Source: Akkermansia muciniphila (GTDB lineage: Bacteria; Verrucomicrobiota; Verrucomicrobiia; Opitutales; UBA953). Taken from it: DNA of 64,000 nt. The notes beneath the pieces are model-generated. The model was not told the origin of the DNA, did no database searches, and saw nothing but the letters and a program-made list of their open reading frames with translations. The position numbers and the translations under genes are program-made. The stretch spans positions 32,015-96,014 of the forward strand of contig CALQLO010000006.1 of NCBI GenBank assembly GCA_943331445.1. The letters run 5' to 3'. Below are positions 18,131 to 29,200 of this stretch, piece after piece; position 1 is the stretch's first letter; each line of letters begins with the position of its first letter.

Positions 18131-18174
18131 TGGTGAACTGAGGGGAAGGGTGGGGATGGTGCTTACGCCTGACG

Positions 18175-18265
18175 GCCGTGGTCTCGGTCATAAACTCAGC
18201 CGAGAGCCGAGCAAGGTCTTGCTTCCCCAGGGTAGTCGGTCTTCATTAAGACGTTCCTTCCTAGT
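18175..18265 (+). other. Structured 5' leader upstream of the TPP riboswitch
   Basis: Three small hairpins can be drawn in this part of the thiC leader: CTCGG with CCGAG, GCAAG-GT-CTTGC, and GTCTT-CATT-AAGAC. They lie before the TPP aptamer and are not part of it. I cannot say whether they are functional. Confidence 0.25.
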
Positions 18266-18354
18266 CTTTCCCAGGGGAGTCCGCTACCGGACTGAGATGA
18301 GGCTTGGCCTCGAACCCTCGTACCTGATGCGCTTCGGCGCCGTAGGAAGCGGAT
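18266..18354 (+). promoter_or_regulatory. TPP riboswitch (THI element) controlling thiC
   Basis: Core elements occur in the right order: GGGGAGTCCG, GGACTGAGATG (CTGAGA bulge), GAACCC, ACCTGAT and CGTAGGAAGCGGA. Helices can be drawn: P1 TTTCC with GGAAG, P2 GTCCG with CGGAC, P3 GAGGC with GCCTC, and a P4/P5 arm GCGC-TTCG-GCGC. It ends about 105 bases before the thiC start. Thiamine pyrophosphate binding would reduce expression of thiC. Whether control is at transcription or translation is not clear, as no T-rich terminator follows. Confidence 0.88.
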
Positions 18355-18383
18355 TGTGCAGTCATAACATCCCGTTTCCGTGA

Positions 18384-20345
<1,962 letters not shown>

Positions 20346-20352
20346 CGGGTTT

Positions 20353-20500
20353 AAGCGGTTGACGGTAAGCGGTTGGCGGTTGGGGTAAAACCCAAACCCA
20401 GTCGTCTTGCCGTGACTCTGTCTCCTAGCCCTATGTTTGAACCCGCCTCGGTACTGTCTTTGCCAACCGCTATCCGCTAACCGCCAACCGCTGACCGCTT
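20353..20500. repeat. AGCGGTT-unit inverted repeat after thiC
   Basis: The left arm (20353-20383) is a run of near-heptamer units of AGCGGTT/GGCGGTT type. The right arm (20463-20500) carries the reverse complement with about five units. They flank about 80 bases of unrelated sequence and could fold into a long hairpin. The 155-base gap between thiC and the methyltransferase is largely made of this element. Similar degenerate heptamer repeats are, from memory, known between genes in Opitutae genomes. Confidence 0.7.
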
Positions 20501-21300
20501 TGTCCTCTTCCAAACAATCCGCCACGGCGTGGTACGACTCCCCGTTGTATTACGACATGGTCTACGCGGACTATACGCCGAAGGAGACCCGCTTCATCGA
20601 GGGTATCATGAAGAAGCATGGGCCGAAGCTGGATGGTCCGATGAGGGTCTTCGAGCCGGCCTGTGGCTCCGGAAGATTGTTGGAATCACTTTCCGTCCGC
20701 GGCCATGTCGTTCATGGGTTTGACTTAAATCGCCATCAAGTGGCCTTCGCGAAGGATCGACTCAAGGCGAAAGGGCTCAAGGGCAGGGTGTGGCGCGATC
20801 GCCTCCAGGATTTCAAGGTGCCCAAGGCGGCACGTTACGACGTCGCTCACTGTTTTGTGAGTACCTTCAAGTATATCGACACGGAGGCGGGTGCCGTCCG
20901 TTCGCTTCGTCGGATGGCCAAGGCGCTTCGCCCGGGTGGTCTGCTCCTGCTCGGGCTGCATCTCACGGATTACAAGCACACGCCGCCCGACCATGAACGA
21001 TGGATCGGGCGCAAGCCAGGTATCCGCGTTGTGAGTGATACTTGGTCTGCTCCTGCCAATCGAAAGTCACGCACCGAAGCGATGCGGACACGCATGCGTA
21101 TCACCGAGTCCGGCGTCACCCGAACCGAGGAGACACTCTGGAATTTCCGAACCTACTCACCCCGGGAAATCCGTGCCTTGCTTGCCCGCGTGCCTTCGCT
21201 CGAACTCGTCGTCTGCCATGATTTTCATTACGACTTAGCTTCCACGCGGAAGCTTGATCTTGAGTACTCCGACGTGATTTTGGTCCTGCGGCGAAACTGA
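20500..21300 (+). CDS. SAM-dependent methyltransferase (class I)
   Basis: 266 residues from TTG 20500. The Rossmann motif I is FEPACGSGRLLESL, motif II acidic residue GFDLNRHQ, motif IV-like ARYDVAHCFVSTFKYI and post-motif RMAKALRPGGLLLLGLHLT. The substrate is unknown; the YDSPLYYDMVYADYT opening is often seen in small-molecule methyltransferases of this fold. The frame is open to an ATG at 20437, but that start would translate the right arm of the GCGGTT repeat, so a start within or just after the repeat is favoured; the exact codon is unsure. Confidence 0.82.
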   Translation: MSSSKQSATAWYDSPLYYDMVYADYTPKETRFIEGIMKKHGPKLDGPMRVFEPACGSGRLLESLSVRGHVVHGFDLNRHQVAFAKDRLKAKGLKGRVWRDRLQDFKVPKAARYDVAHCFVSTFKYIDTEAGAVRSLRRMAKALRPGGLLLLGLHLTDYKHTPPDHERWIGRKPGIRVVSDTWSAPANRKSRTEAMRTRMRITESGVTRTEETLWNFRTYSPREIRALLARVPSLELVVCHDFHYDLASTRKLDLEYSDVILVLRRN

Positions 21301-21432
21301 GTGCCGAGTCTACTGAGGTGTTTTGAGTGCCGCTAGCCAAGCTTATCAGCCCTTTAATGCCTAAATGGTTGCGGCTTAACCGCCTCTTGCGTCCTCGGCT
21401 GGTGTCCTCATCGTCTGGGTAGCCCCCTCGCT

Positions 21433-22407
21433 ATGTCTTCCCTCAAATTGCTCATTATTGCCACTGTCTCGAGTCTCGCGGCTGCGGCCTCGGGTTTTGA
21501 CCTGATTTATGATGCCGGCTCGAAGTCCGTGATTATCTACCCCGACAAACCCACGGACGTCATTCGCTATACGCTTAATGGCAAGGATCCCGATTTCAGT
21601 GCCGGCAATTATCTGGCCCCGATTGAGTTGCCGCTCGGCGGCATTGTGAAGGCTGCACAATTCGATGAGAAGAATATCGTCGGTAAGGTTGTGACCAAGT
21701 CGCTCCCCGTTGACCCTTCGCGCGCCCCCAACTCCGCCGAGACCCCGCTCACGCAGAATCGTGACTGGCGCTCCTATGATTGGGTGACGCGGCACAATGA
21801 GATTCTCGCCCTTAATAAGCCTGGCGCCATTCAGGCCGATGTCGTGTTTATCGGTGACTCGATTACCCATTTCTGGTCTGGCGAGCCCAAGGCCAAGCGC
21901 ATTGCGGGGCGTGAGTCGTGGGACAAGTGGATTGCCCCGCATCATCCAATCAACCTCGGGTATGGCTGGGACCGCACCGAGAATGTCCTCTGGCGTTTGC
22001 GTCATGGTGAAATCTCCGGGCTCAAGCCCAAGGCGTTTGTCGTGCTCATCGGCACCAATAATCTTTCGGGTGCCGCCCAGACCGTCCCAGAAACCGTCGA
22101 TGGCATTTCCGAGGTTTGTCGCGAAATCCGCCGGCAGGCTCCCCAGGCCAAAATCTTGCTACTGGCTTTGCTTCCTCGCTCTGAACGCCCCGACGCCACG
22201 CGTAATCGGGTCATTGATACCAATATGTTCCTCAAGGAACGCGCGGCGAAGATCTGCGATGCCTTCGTCGATGTTTCCCCCAAGTTGCTCGTTTCCGATG
22301 GCCGTATTGCGAAAGATATCATGGGCGATTTTCTGCACCCGACGGATAAGGGTTATGATATCGTGGGTGCCGCCATTGATGTGCAGTTGAAGGCTTGGGG
22401 TCTTTAA
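21433..22407 (+). CDS. Exported SGNH/GDSL hydrolase with N-terminal Fn3-associated-like domain
   Basis: 324 residues with a signal peptide ending near SLAAAASG. Residues about 20-90 resemble the Fn3-associated/chitobiase C-terminal type domain (VIIYPDKPTDVIRYTLNGKDPDF). The catalytic SGNH domain follows: block I FIGDSITHFW with the nucleophile Ser, block III GTNN, and block V DFLHPTDKGY with Asp and His. It resembles platelet-activating-factor acetylhydrolase-like GDSL esterases, often deacetylating glycans in Verrucomicrobiota. The substrate is inferred only broadly. Confidence 0.88.
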   Translation: MSSLKLLIIATVSSLAAAASGFDLIYDAGSKSVIIYPDKPTDVIRYTLNGKDPDFSAGNYLAPIELPLGGIVKAAQFDEKNIVGKVVTKSLPVDPSRAPNSAETPLTQNRDWRSYDWVTRHNEILALNKPGAIQADVVFIGDSITHFWSGEPKAKRIAGRESWDKWIAPHHPINLGYGWDRTENVLWRLRHGEISGLKPKAFVVLIGTNNLSGAAQTVPETVDGISEVCREIRRQAPQAKILLLALLPRSERPDATRNRVIDTNMFLKERAAKICDAFVDVSPKLLVSDGRIAKDIMGDFLHPTDKGYDIVGAAIDVQLKAWGL

Positions 22408-22484
22408 TCGTCGGCGGGAACAAGCCCCCCGCTTAGTCTTCATCCCTTTCTTGCGCTAACGATGGAGGGGCCTACGTTGACGCA

Positions 22485-23795
22485 ATGCGTTATACCCTCG
22501 TTGCGGTGATGCTCGGCTGGCTCCTTCCCGTGAGTCCTGGGGTTCTGCTGGGCGCACCAACGACGCCGACCGTGCCAGGTAAGGTACCCGTCGCCGAGAC
22601 AACCTTCGCGCAGGTGAACGAGTTGCTCGGAGTCGAACTCTTTACGGATGACAAGCTCTGGAATGACGAGGCTTCGGTCTTGGCTGATCGTTTGCGTTGG
22701 CCCCTTGAATCTAAGACCGAAAGTGAGCTGAGCTTCCGTTCTTATCCTGATGATGCGGCCCGACTCTTCGGCTGCCGACCTTTCTCTGTCGCCTTATATG
22801 CGGACAAGAATGGCCCGTCGCTCCTTTCACTCATCTTCGCTAACAAGGGAGATTCGGTGAGTTACGTACCGAAGGCGGGTAAGCCCGATAAAGAGGCCCT
22901 CGCTGCCCGCGATGGGCAGATTAAGGATTTCAAAAAGGCGATTGCCGATGATAAGAAAAACCTGACCACCGCACTCACCAAACTTTTTGGGGCACCGGTC
23001 GCGGAGCGCATGGGGCAGGGGAAGCAGACGAGCGAGGTCTCGACGCGTTGGGACTGGAAGGAACACGCGTTCCTTTTGAGCGCCCCGCGGGATGAATATG
23101 TCGCTTTGCGGGTGATGCCCTCCGCCACCGCCGATCTCGGCGGCAAGTCCCGCATCTCGGATAGTGAATTGATGGCGCGCTCGAAGACCCGCATCTTGCG
23201 TCGTGAGAACGGTGATGTGCTACTAAAGGACATCCCCATGGTCAACCAGGGCCCCAAGGGCTACTGCGCGCCGGCCACCTGGGAGCGAGCCCTCCGTTAT
23301 ATGGGGGTTCCGGCCGACATGTATGTCCTCGCGATGGCAGGACATAGCGGGGCAGGGGGCGGCACTTCCCTCACGGCTCTGGCCGCCGGGGCGCATGATG
23401 CCGTGGTCGCCGGCGGTCGGAAAATTGAGGGAGGCTCGATGGCCAAGGTCGACCCAACTTTTGTTGCGAAATATGTCGATCGGGGGTTGCCCATCATCTG
23501 GGGGATGTTTTCGACCAAGGAATATAACGCCCTAGCCAATGAGCGGATGAAATTGCGCGTCGATATGAAGGATCCCAAGGCGTGGAAAAAGGAAATTACT
23601 CCGGCGCGCAAGGATGCCAAGCCACTCAAGGTAGATCGTGCGACCGCCCATGCGTGCATGATCATCGGGTATAACAAAGAGACCGGAGAGATTGCCGTTT
23701 CTGATTCCTGGGGGCCGGAATTTGAGGAACGCTGGGTTACGGCGGCTGAGGCCACCGCCGTCAGTCAAGGGGTGTTCCAGGTCGTCTCTTACTGA
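22485..23795 (+). CDS. Exported C39-like papain-fold cysteine peptidase
   Basis: 436 residues with a signal peptide ending near GVLLGAP. The N-terminal 230 residues are of unknown type. The peptidase domain begins with IPMVNQGPKGYCAPATWERA: Gln for the oxyanion hole and Cys261 as nucleophile. The His lies in RATAHACMIIGY and the third residue in VSDSWGPEFEERW. This is the C39_2 pattern seen in exported PVC proteins rather than the bacteriocin-transporter C39. The cleavage target is unknown. Downstream is the convergent lexA gene. Confidence 0.82.
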   Translation: MRYTLVAVMLGWLLPVSPGVLLGAPTTPTVPGKVPVAETTFAQVNELLGVELFTDDKLWNDEASVLADRLRWPLESKTESELSFRSYPDDAARLFGCRPFSVALYADKNGPSLLSLIFANKGDSVSYVPKAGKPDKEALAARDGQIKDFKKAIADDKKNLTTALTKLFGAPVAERMGQGKQTSEVSTRWDWKEHAFLLSAPRDEYVALRVMPSATADLGGKSRISDSELMARSKTRILRRENGDVLLKDIPMVNQGPKGYCAPATWERALRYMGVPADMYVLAMAGHSGAGGGTSLTALAAGAHDAVVAGGRKIEGGSMAKVDPTFVAKYVDRGLPIIWGMFSTKEYNALANERMKLRVDMKDPKAWKKEITPARKDAKPLKVDRATAHACMIIGYNKETGEIAVSDSWGPEFEERWVTAAEATAVSQGVFQVVSY

Positions 23796-23832
23796 CCCGA
23801 CGGGCATTGGGTAATGCTCTCGGGAGCTTTCT

Positions 23833-24492
23833 CTAGATCGACTTAACGACGGACTTCGCGATGCCTTGGATTACCAGCGACTGCACGGGCGTCAGGTCTG
23901 GGTAGTTCTGATTAGCGGCCTGCAGGTAGGTTTTGTTCCCCTGCTTGATCAAGCGCTTGAGCGTCGTTTCGCCGTCAATCAAAGCTGCGACAATGTCTCC
24001 ATGTTTCGCCTGACCGGGCTCGATGATCACGGTGTCGCCATCGTGGATGTCCGCATCAATCATGGAGTCACCGCGGACACGTAGCGCAAAAGCTTGCGGA
24101 GCACGACGGCGCGAGCCTTCGGAAATCGGAGCCTGCATGGTATTGAGGACGCCGGAAGATTCCGTATAGTCTGGGAAGCCAGCGGCGATATGGCCGACCA
24201 ACGGAATCCCATTCAACTCGATGGCGTCCTCTCCCGGGCCTTCATAGCGGATGATATTATCTGAAAGGTCCGCAACGATTTCGGGGACGATCTTGTAGGC
24301 CCGAGCGGCGCCGGGAATGCGCTGGAGCACGCCCTTGCGCTCTAGGGCTTGGAGGTGGCCGAAGACGGCATTGGTCGAGGCGAAGCGGAACTTGGCCTGG
24401 ATGTCGCGGATGCTTGGCCAATAGGTGTGCTCGGCCACATGGGCTTTCATGTAGTCAAGGATGGCTCGCTGCTTCTTGGTCAGTTCTTCCAT
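23833..24492 (-). CDS. lexA: LexA repressor
   Basis: 219 residues from the ATG at 24492. N-terminal winged helix: TKKQRAILDYMKAHVAEH, WPSIRDIQAKF and TNAVFGHLQALERKG. The cleavage site is the Ala-Gly bond of GHIAAGFP; the latent serine protease has Ser in RGDSMIDADIHDGD and Lys in TTLKRLIKQGN. It represses the SOS regulon and self-cleaves on RecA-ssDNA. The longer frame to 24561 runs through its own operators and is rejected. Operators and a TTGACA box directly upstream indicate autoregulation. Confidence 0.95.
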   Translation of the reverse strand: MEELTKKQRAILDYMKAHVAEHTYWPSIRDIQAKFRFASTNAVFGHLQALERKGVLQRIPGAARAYKIVPEIVADLSDNIIRYEGPGEDAIELNGIPLVGHIAAGFPDYTESSGVLNTMQAPISEGSRRRAPQAFALRVRGDSMIDADIHDGDTVIIEPGQAKHGDIVAALIDGETTLKRLIKQGNKTYLQAANQNYPDLTPVQSLVIQGIAKSVVKSI

Positions 24493-24495
24493 AGT

Positions 24496-24507
24496 GAACG
24501 CATGTTC
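24496..24507. promoter_or_regulatory. LexA operator 1
   Basis: GAAC-GCAT-GTTC, a perfect palindrome of the GAACN4GTTC type, 3 bases upstream of the lexA start codon. Confidence 0.65.
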
Positions 24508-24530
24508 TATGAAAACTTGTTCACTGTCAA
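24504..24530 (-). promoter_or_regulatory. lexA promoter
   Basis: On the minus strand TTGACA (24525-24530) and TAGAAC (24504-24509) are spaced by 15 bases. The transcript would start only a few bases before the ATG, so lexA mRNA may be nearly leaderless. Both operators overlap this promoter. Confidence 0.5.
24511..24522. promoter_or_regulatory. LexA operator 2 (imperfect)
   Basis: GAAA-ACTT-GTTC, one mismatch to GAACN4GTTC, exactly 15 bases from operator 1. The pair is also framed by an AGTGAAC/GTTCACT inverted repeat (24493-24499 and 24519-24525). Confidence 0.45.
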
Positions 24531-24591
24531 GCCTAGCCCCTAAACCCCTTATATTCAGCATTTATTGGGATTTAACCTTCCTGGATTGGGT

Positions 24592-24612
24592 GGGAACTCG
24601 GTCGAGGTTCCC
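24592..24612. promoter_or_regulatory. Inverted repeat upstream of the beta-barrel-like gene
   Basis: GGGAAC TCG GT CGAG GTTCCC, a 21-base dyad with one bulge, 28 bases before ATG 24641. A TAATCT/TATACC -10-like stretch follows. It could be an operator or an RNA hairpin. Confidence 0.3.
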
Positions 24613-24640
24613 GTGTCTAATCTTATACCCTACCCTAAAT

Positions 24641-25177
24641 ATGAAGCATACCTATAGCCTCGGTTTCCTCACCCTCATCGCTGCGTCCGCCTCCGCGGTG
24701 GCCCTGCCTACCGTCGTCGCTCCGTCGACCCAGTTCGCGAGCAACGTCTCCCTGACCTACGGCCAGGAAAGCACCTCGGGCGTCTCTGGTCACCAGAACG
24801 GCTGGTCTCTCGGTGCCACTGGTTATCTTGGCGGCTCCGACCTCTTCGTCCAAGGCGCAACCTCTGTTGGCGGCGACCTCGGTAACGGCCAGGACCTCGT
24901 CCAGCTCGGCTACCGCTTCAAGAATGTTGGTGGTATCGCTGATGCTGCCCTCGCGATCGGCTCGGATGAGCGCTACACGCTCAGCCTCCACCGGGCGCTT
25001 GGTGGCGGTTTCGGCGCTTGGGCCACCTACGTCCGTCAGGGCCATGACAATCAGTATGGTCTGACGATCAGCAAAATGCTGAACCACGATTACTCGCTCG
25101 ATTTGAGCTTCACCCGCGTCGAAGTTTCCAGCGTTAATTCCGACGTCTGGGGTCTCGGCGTGCGTCGTAAGTTCTAA
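24641..25177 (+). CDS. Small exported beta-barrel-like outer membrane protein
   Basis: 178 residues with a signal peptide (MKHTYSLGFLTLIAASASAVALP). The mature part is Gly-rich with alternating polar/hydrophobic strands (GWSLGATGYLGGSDLFVQG, YSLDLSFTRVEV), ending in GVRRKF with a terminal Phe, as outer membrane barrels do. About eight strands could fit. No family is recognised. The start chosen is the Met before the signal peptide; the open frame extends upstream over the lexA promoter. Its own terminator follows. Confidence 0.75.
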   Translation: MKHTYSLGFLTLIAASASAVALPTVVAPSTQFASNVSLTYGQESTSGVSGHQNGWSLGATGYLGGSDLFVQGATSVGGDLGNGQDLVQLGYRFKNVGGIADAALAIGSDERYTLSLHRALGGGFGAWATYVRQGHDNQYGLTISKMLNHDYSLDLSFTRVEVSSVNSDVWGLGVRRKF

Positions 25178-25216
25178 GTCTTACTGTACCGGTTGACCTG
25201 CTTGGTCAGACTAACA

Positions 25217-25244
25217 GCCGCCGCTTCACTGCGGCGGTTTTTTT
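25217..25244 (+). terminator. Rho-independent terminator
   Basis: CCGCCGC (25218-25224) pairs with GCGGCGG (25231-25237), loop TTCACT, followed by seven T. It lies between the beta-barrel-like gene and the convergent glycohydrolase gene. Confidence 0.9.
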
Positions 25245-25248
25245 GTGC

Positions 25249-26052
25249 CTAGGCGGTTCGGTGGTACCGAGCCTCGAAGGTCCCCACGCATTCCGCTAAA
25301 CCCGGATAGCACCGTTCGGCGATGGCCAAGGATGTCTCTCGAATCTCCGTCGGGATGCCCCATAACGCTTCGCTGACCGATCCGGTAATCGCCGCCAAGG
25401 TATCGGCATCGCCTCGAATGGAGCAGGCGAGCCGCACCGCCGCTTCAAAAGAATTCGTGCCGCAGGCGATGGCCATGCACTCGGGCACGCAGCCTTGGCA
25501 GGTTTCGTTATAACGATGGGTGGCCTTAATCTGCGCCAGGGAGGGCAGGGGGCCGTAATATTTCTCGGCGGCCGCCCGCATCGCCTGCGGATCGCGGGTC
25601 TGGCGGGCCACCCAGATACACTCGGCGGTGCATTGCGCACCTTTGATGCCCTCCGCATGCCCGTGGGAGGGTTGCGCACTTAAGCGGGCATGCTCGAGGA
25701 CGTCTGCGAGATCGGTGAAAGCCCAGGCGACGGGTGATACCCGCATCGCCGAGCCATTGCCGTAGGAATCTCGTTCGCCGACGGCACCCGCATAGACCCA
25801 TCCGCTGAAGCCGGAGCCGAAGGCGGCCGGTAGCGGAGCCCGGTGGGCATTCTTTTCGTAATAGCCGACTATACCGACGAGATAAGGCTTATAATCGGGA
25901 TCACCTTTGAGCAAGGCCTGCGCGATTGCCCAGGTCAGGAGTGAATCATCCGTCGGGCATGATCGCTCCGTGAATAGCGGAAACGTCGGGTCATTGTTTG
26001 CGCTAAACTCATGGACGGAACCGATGATATCTCCGGTGATGGCACCTAGCAT
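25249..26052 (-). CDS. ADP-ribosylglycohydrolase (DraG/ARH-like) family protein
   Basis: 267 residues from the Met that opens MLGAITGDIIGSVHEF, the usual family N-terminus; an in-frame ATG six codons earlier (26070) follows a GGAAGG and is possible. Metal-binding pattern: TDDS near the N-terminus and IRGDADTLAAITGSV near the C-terminus, which supply the two-Mg site of this fold. The family removes ADP-ribose from proteins or hydrolyses related compounds. No ADP-ribosyltransferase is visible nearby, so the substrate is unknown. Confidence 0.87.
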   Translation of the reverse strand: MLGAITGDIIGSVHEFSANNDPTFPLFTERSCPTDDSLLTWAIAQALLKGDPDYKPYLVGIVGYYEKNAHRAPLPAAFGSGFSGWVYAGAVGERDSYGNGSAMRVSPVAWAFTDLADVLEHARLSAQPSHGHAEGIKGAQCTAECIWVARQTRDPQAMRAAAEKYYGPLPSLAQIKATHRYNETCQGCVPECMAIACGTNSFEAAVRLACSIRGDADTLAAITGSVSEALWGIPTEIRETSLAIAERCYPGLAECVGTFEARYHRTA

Positions 26053-26213
26053 ACCCGGGACTATTCCCATTTGGTCGCATCCTTCCATCCTTCTTTGTGT
26101 CATCCGTGGGCGGACGGTGTTTTCCTCCCGCCCGACATCGGTCAAATACACCTCTCGCCCTCAATGAGAATGTCAGGCATCTTTGCACCTATCTCGCCCG
26201 CCCCGCTATCCAG

Positions 26214-29200
26214 ATGACTATGCTTTTGAACCTGCGCACCCTTACTCGCACATTGCCCCTTACTTGGGCGGTGCTGGCATGCGCGCTGTGCATCCTGTCC
26301 GTCGCCGACGCCGCCAGCCCCACGGTCGGGACCGCCGCCACGACCGCCGTCCCGGGCGCCTTGCTCTCTCGGGATACTTGGCTGCGCACGTGGGTGCGCG
26401 TGGATGATTCATTCTTCGCCAAGCATGAGCGTAATCTTTTCGAGGAATCGGTGGGCGTGCACTTCCGGGATCTCGAGGGAGCCCACGAACTTTTTGTCAA
26501 TGGGGTGAAGGTCGGCACGGGCGGCACATTCTCACCCTACAAGAGCGCCCGGGCTGAGGTCTTCCGTCATAAGGTCCCGGTGGGCACGCTCAAAAAGGGC
26601 GAATGGAACGAACTCCTTTTTCATATTCATCACGAGGCCGGGAAGGGCGGCTTCCTTGGCGAAGCTCCGTTCATCATGAACTACTTCATGGAGTGCGTCC
26701 TCGAAGGGCCGTGGGAAATGTCGTCGACGGCGTTGTCGCCTGGTCCGTCGCTGAAGGTGCAACCGACCACCACTTCCTTCGCGACGTTCCGCGAATCCAA
26801 TCGTGTATTGGGTCGCGCTGAACAGTTTCACGGGCAGGCGCTCTCACCGGCCGATGCCTATGCGAAGATGCGTTCCACGCCTGACCTCGCCGTTGATTTA
26901 TTGCTAGCGGAGCCGCTCATCGCTCAGCCAACGCATTTCAGTTTTGATACCCGCGGCCGCCTCTGGGTTACGCAATACCGTCAATATCCTTACCCCGCCG
27001 GGGTGACCATGATCAGCCGCGATAAGTATTATCGCTCGCACTACGATCGCGTCCCGCCCGCTCCCCCGAATCACGATCGCGGCGCCGATATCGTCTCCAT
27101 CCATGAGTCGACCAAGCATGACGGGGTCTACGATAAGCACACGGTCTTCCAGGATGGTCTCAACATGGCGAACTCTGCGGTGCGCGCCCAGGGCGGCGTT
27201 TGGGTGATGAATCCTCCTTATCTCCTCTTTTATCCCGATGCCAATGGTGACGACATCCCGGATGGCCCGCCGGTCGTCCATCTCGCGGGCTTCGGGCTCG
27301 AAGACACGCACTCGGTCGGCAATGGTATTATCCTTGGACCCGACGGCTGGATTTATGGTGTCCATGGCAGTACTTCCTCCTCGCGCGTCACCCGCCCGGG
27401 TTTCGATTCCGCGGATTCGTCAGCCGTTCATTTCGAGGGTTGCATGGTCTGGCGCTATAATCCGAAGACGCGTGAATACGATATCTTCAGCGAGGGTTCG
27501 GGGAATCCGTTCGGTCTCGAGTTCGATGGCGACGGACGCATGTACTCGGGTCATAACGGCGGCAACACCCGCGGCTGGCATTACGTCCAAGGCGGTATCT
27601 ACCTGAAGCAAGGCGTCGATCCGGGTAAATTCGGACCTCCGCGCAGTCCTTATTCCTTTGGCCAGCTTCCCATCCTCGGCACCAAGAATCCGGTCCCGCG
27701 TTTCGCCCACTTCGGTTCCTTCATCGAAGGCACAGCGATGCCCGCCAACTATCAGGAGCACCTCTTCTCCCTCGATCCGTTACACAATACGGTCACTGAC
27801 TCGGAGCGCATTCCGCAGGGGGCCACGTATGTCACGGCCGACAAGGGTATCGCCATGTGGTCCGAGGATGTTTGCTTCCGACCCCTCTACAGCGCCAATG
27901 CGCCGGATGGATCGCTTTTCGTGTCGGACATGTACGAGTTTTATATCGCCCACGGTCAGCACTACCAGAACCAGATCGACCCCACGACCGGCCGACTCTA
28001 CCGTCTGCGCGGTAGGGATGCGAAGCTTGAGACCGATACGAATCTGGAAGGTAAATCCACGGTCGAGCTCGTTGCCCTGCTGACCCATGCGAATAAGTTC
28101 CACCGCACGGCTTCCCTGCAGCTTCTCGCTGAACGTAAGGACCCGACGGCCCTGCCGGTCCTGCAAAAGCTCTTGAAAGATGATCATGGTCGCGGTGCCC
28201 TTGGTGCGCTCTGGGCTCTCTATCAGGTGGGTTCCCTGAGTGATGCCCGCGCCCGTGAATGCCTGACACATGCCTACGCGCCCGTCCGCTTCTGGTCCAC
28301 GCGGTTTCTCGGGGATAAGTATGGCGTGAACCGTGGTCTTGGCGTGCCCGGACTGGATGCCAAGCCTGCCCGCGATCTGCCGGTGGCCGCTTTCGCAGAT
28401 ATCCTGAAACTGGCCCAGACCGAGCCCGATGCCGAAGTGCGTTCGCAGATTGCCTCGACGGCTCGTCGTCTGCCGACCGCCCAGATGTTGAAACTCGTGG
28501 CTGCCCTGGCCGCCCGCGATGAGGACGTCGCTGACGCCTACCTGCCTCTGCTGCTTTGGTTTGCCCTCGAATCGCATATCACGCTCGACCGTGATGCGGT
28601 GGTGAACTTCGTGAAGGATCCCGCAATCTGGGATCGACCGCTGGTCCAGCAACATTTGTTGCCACGTCTGATGCGCCGCTTTGCCACCGAAGGCCGCCGG
28701 GCCGATCTCTTGGTCTGTGCCCAGCTGCTTCGCCTCGCCCCGACGCCCGCACACAGTGTCTATTTGATGAAGGGATTCGAAGATGCCTATCGCGGCCGCG
28801 AGCTTGCCGGCCTGCCGGATGAATTACTCCAGGCGATGGCCGCGTCCGGAAGGGCGCCGATTATCCTCCGGGTGCGCCAAGGGGATGCCGCCGCGATTAA
28901 AGAAGCCCTCACCGTCATCGCTAACAAGAAGGCGGACGTGACCGAGCGACTTAATTATGTGCGGGTCTTTGGGGAGGTTCGCCAGCCCGATGCCTTGGCT
29001 GTGCTCCTGGCCATCGCTGACTCTGCCGAGCCCGTTCCGCTCCGTAAGGCCGCCTTGGTTTCACTGATGTCCTACGAGAAGCCGGAGATTGGCGCGAAAG
29101 CCGTGGCCCTGCTTGCGAAGTCCGCAGGGGAGGTCCGCCTCACTGCCTTAGCGCTGCTGGTCAGTCGGGCTGAATGGAGCCTCGACCTCTTGAAATCCAT

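Noticed and set aside
18126..18383. Plus-strand ORF of 85 residues upstream of thiC
   Set aside because: It runs through the thiC leader and the TPP riboswitch, which explains the conservation of this stretch better than coding.
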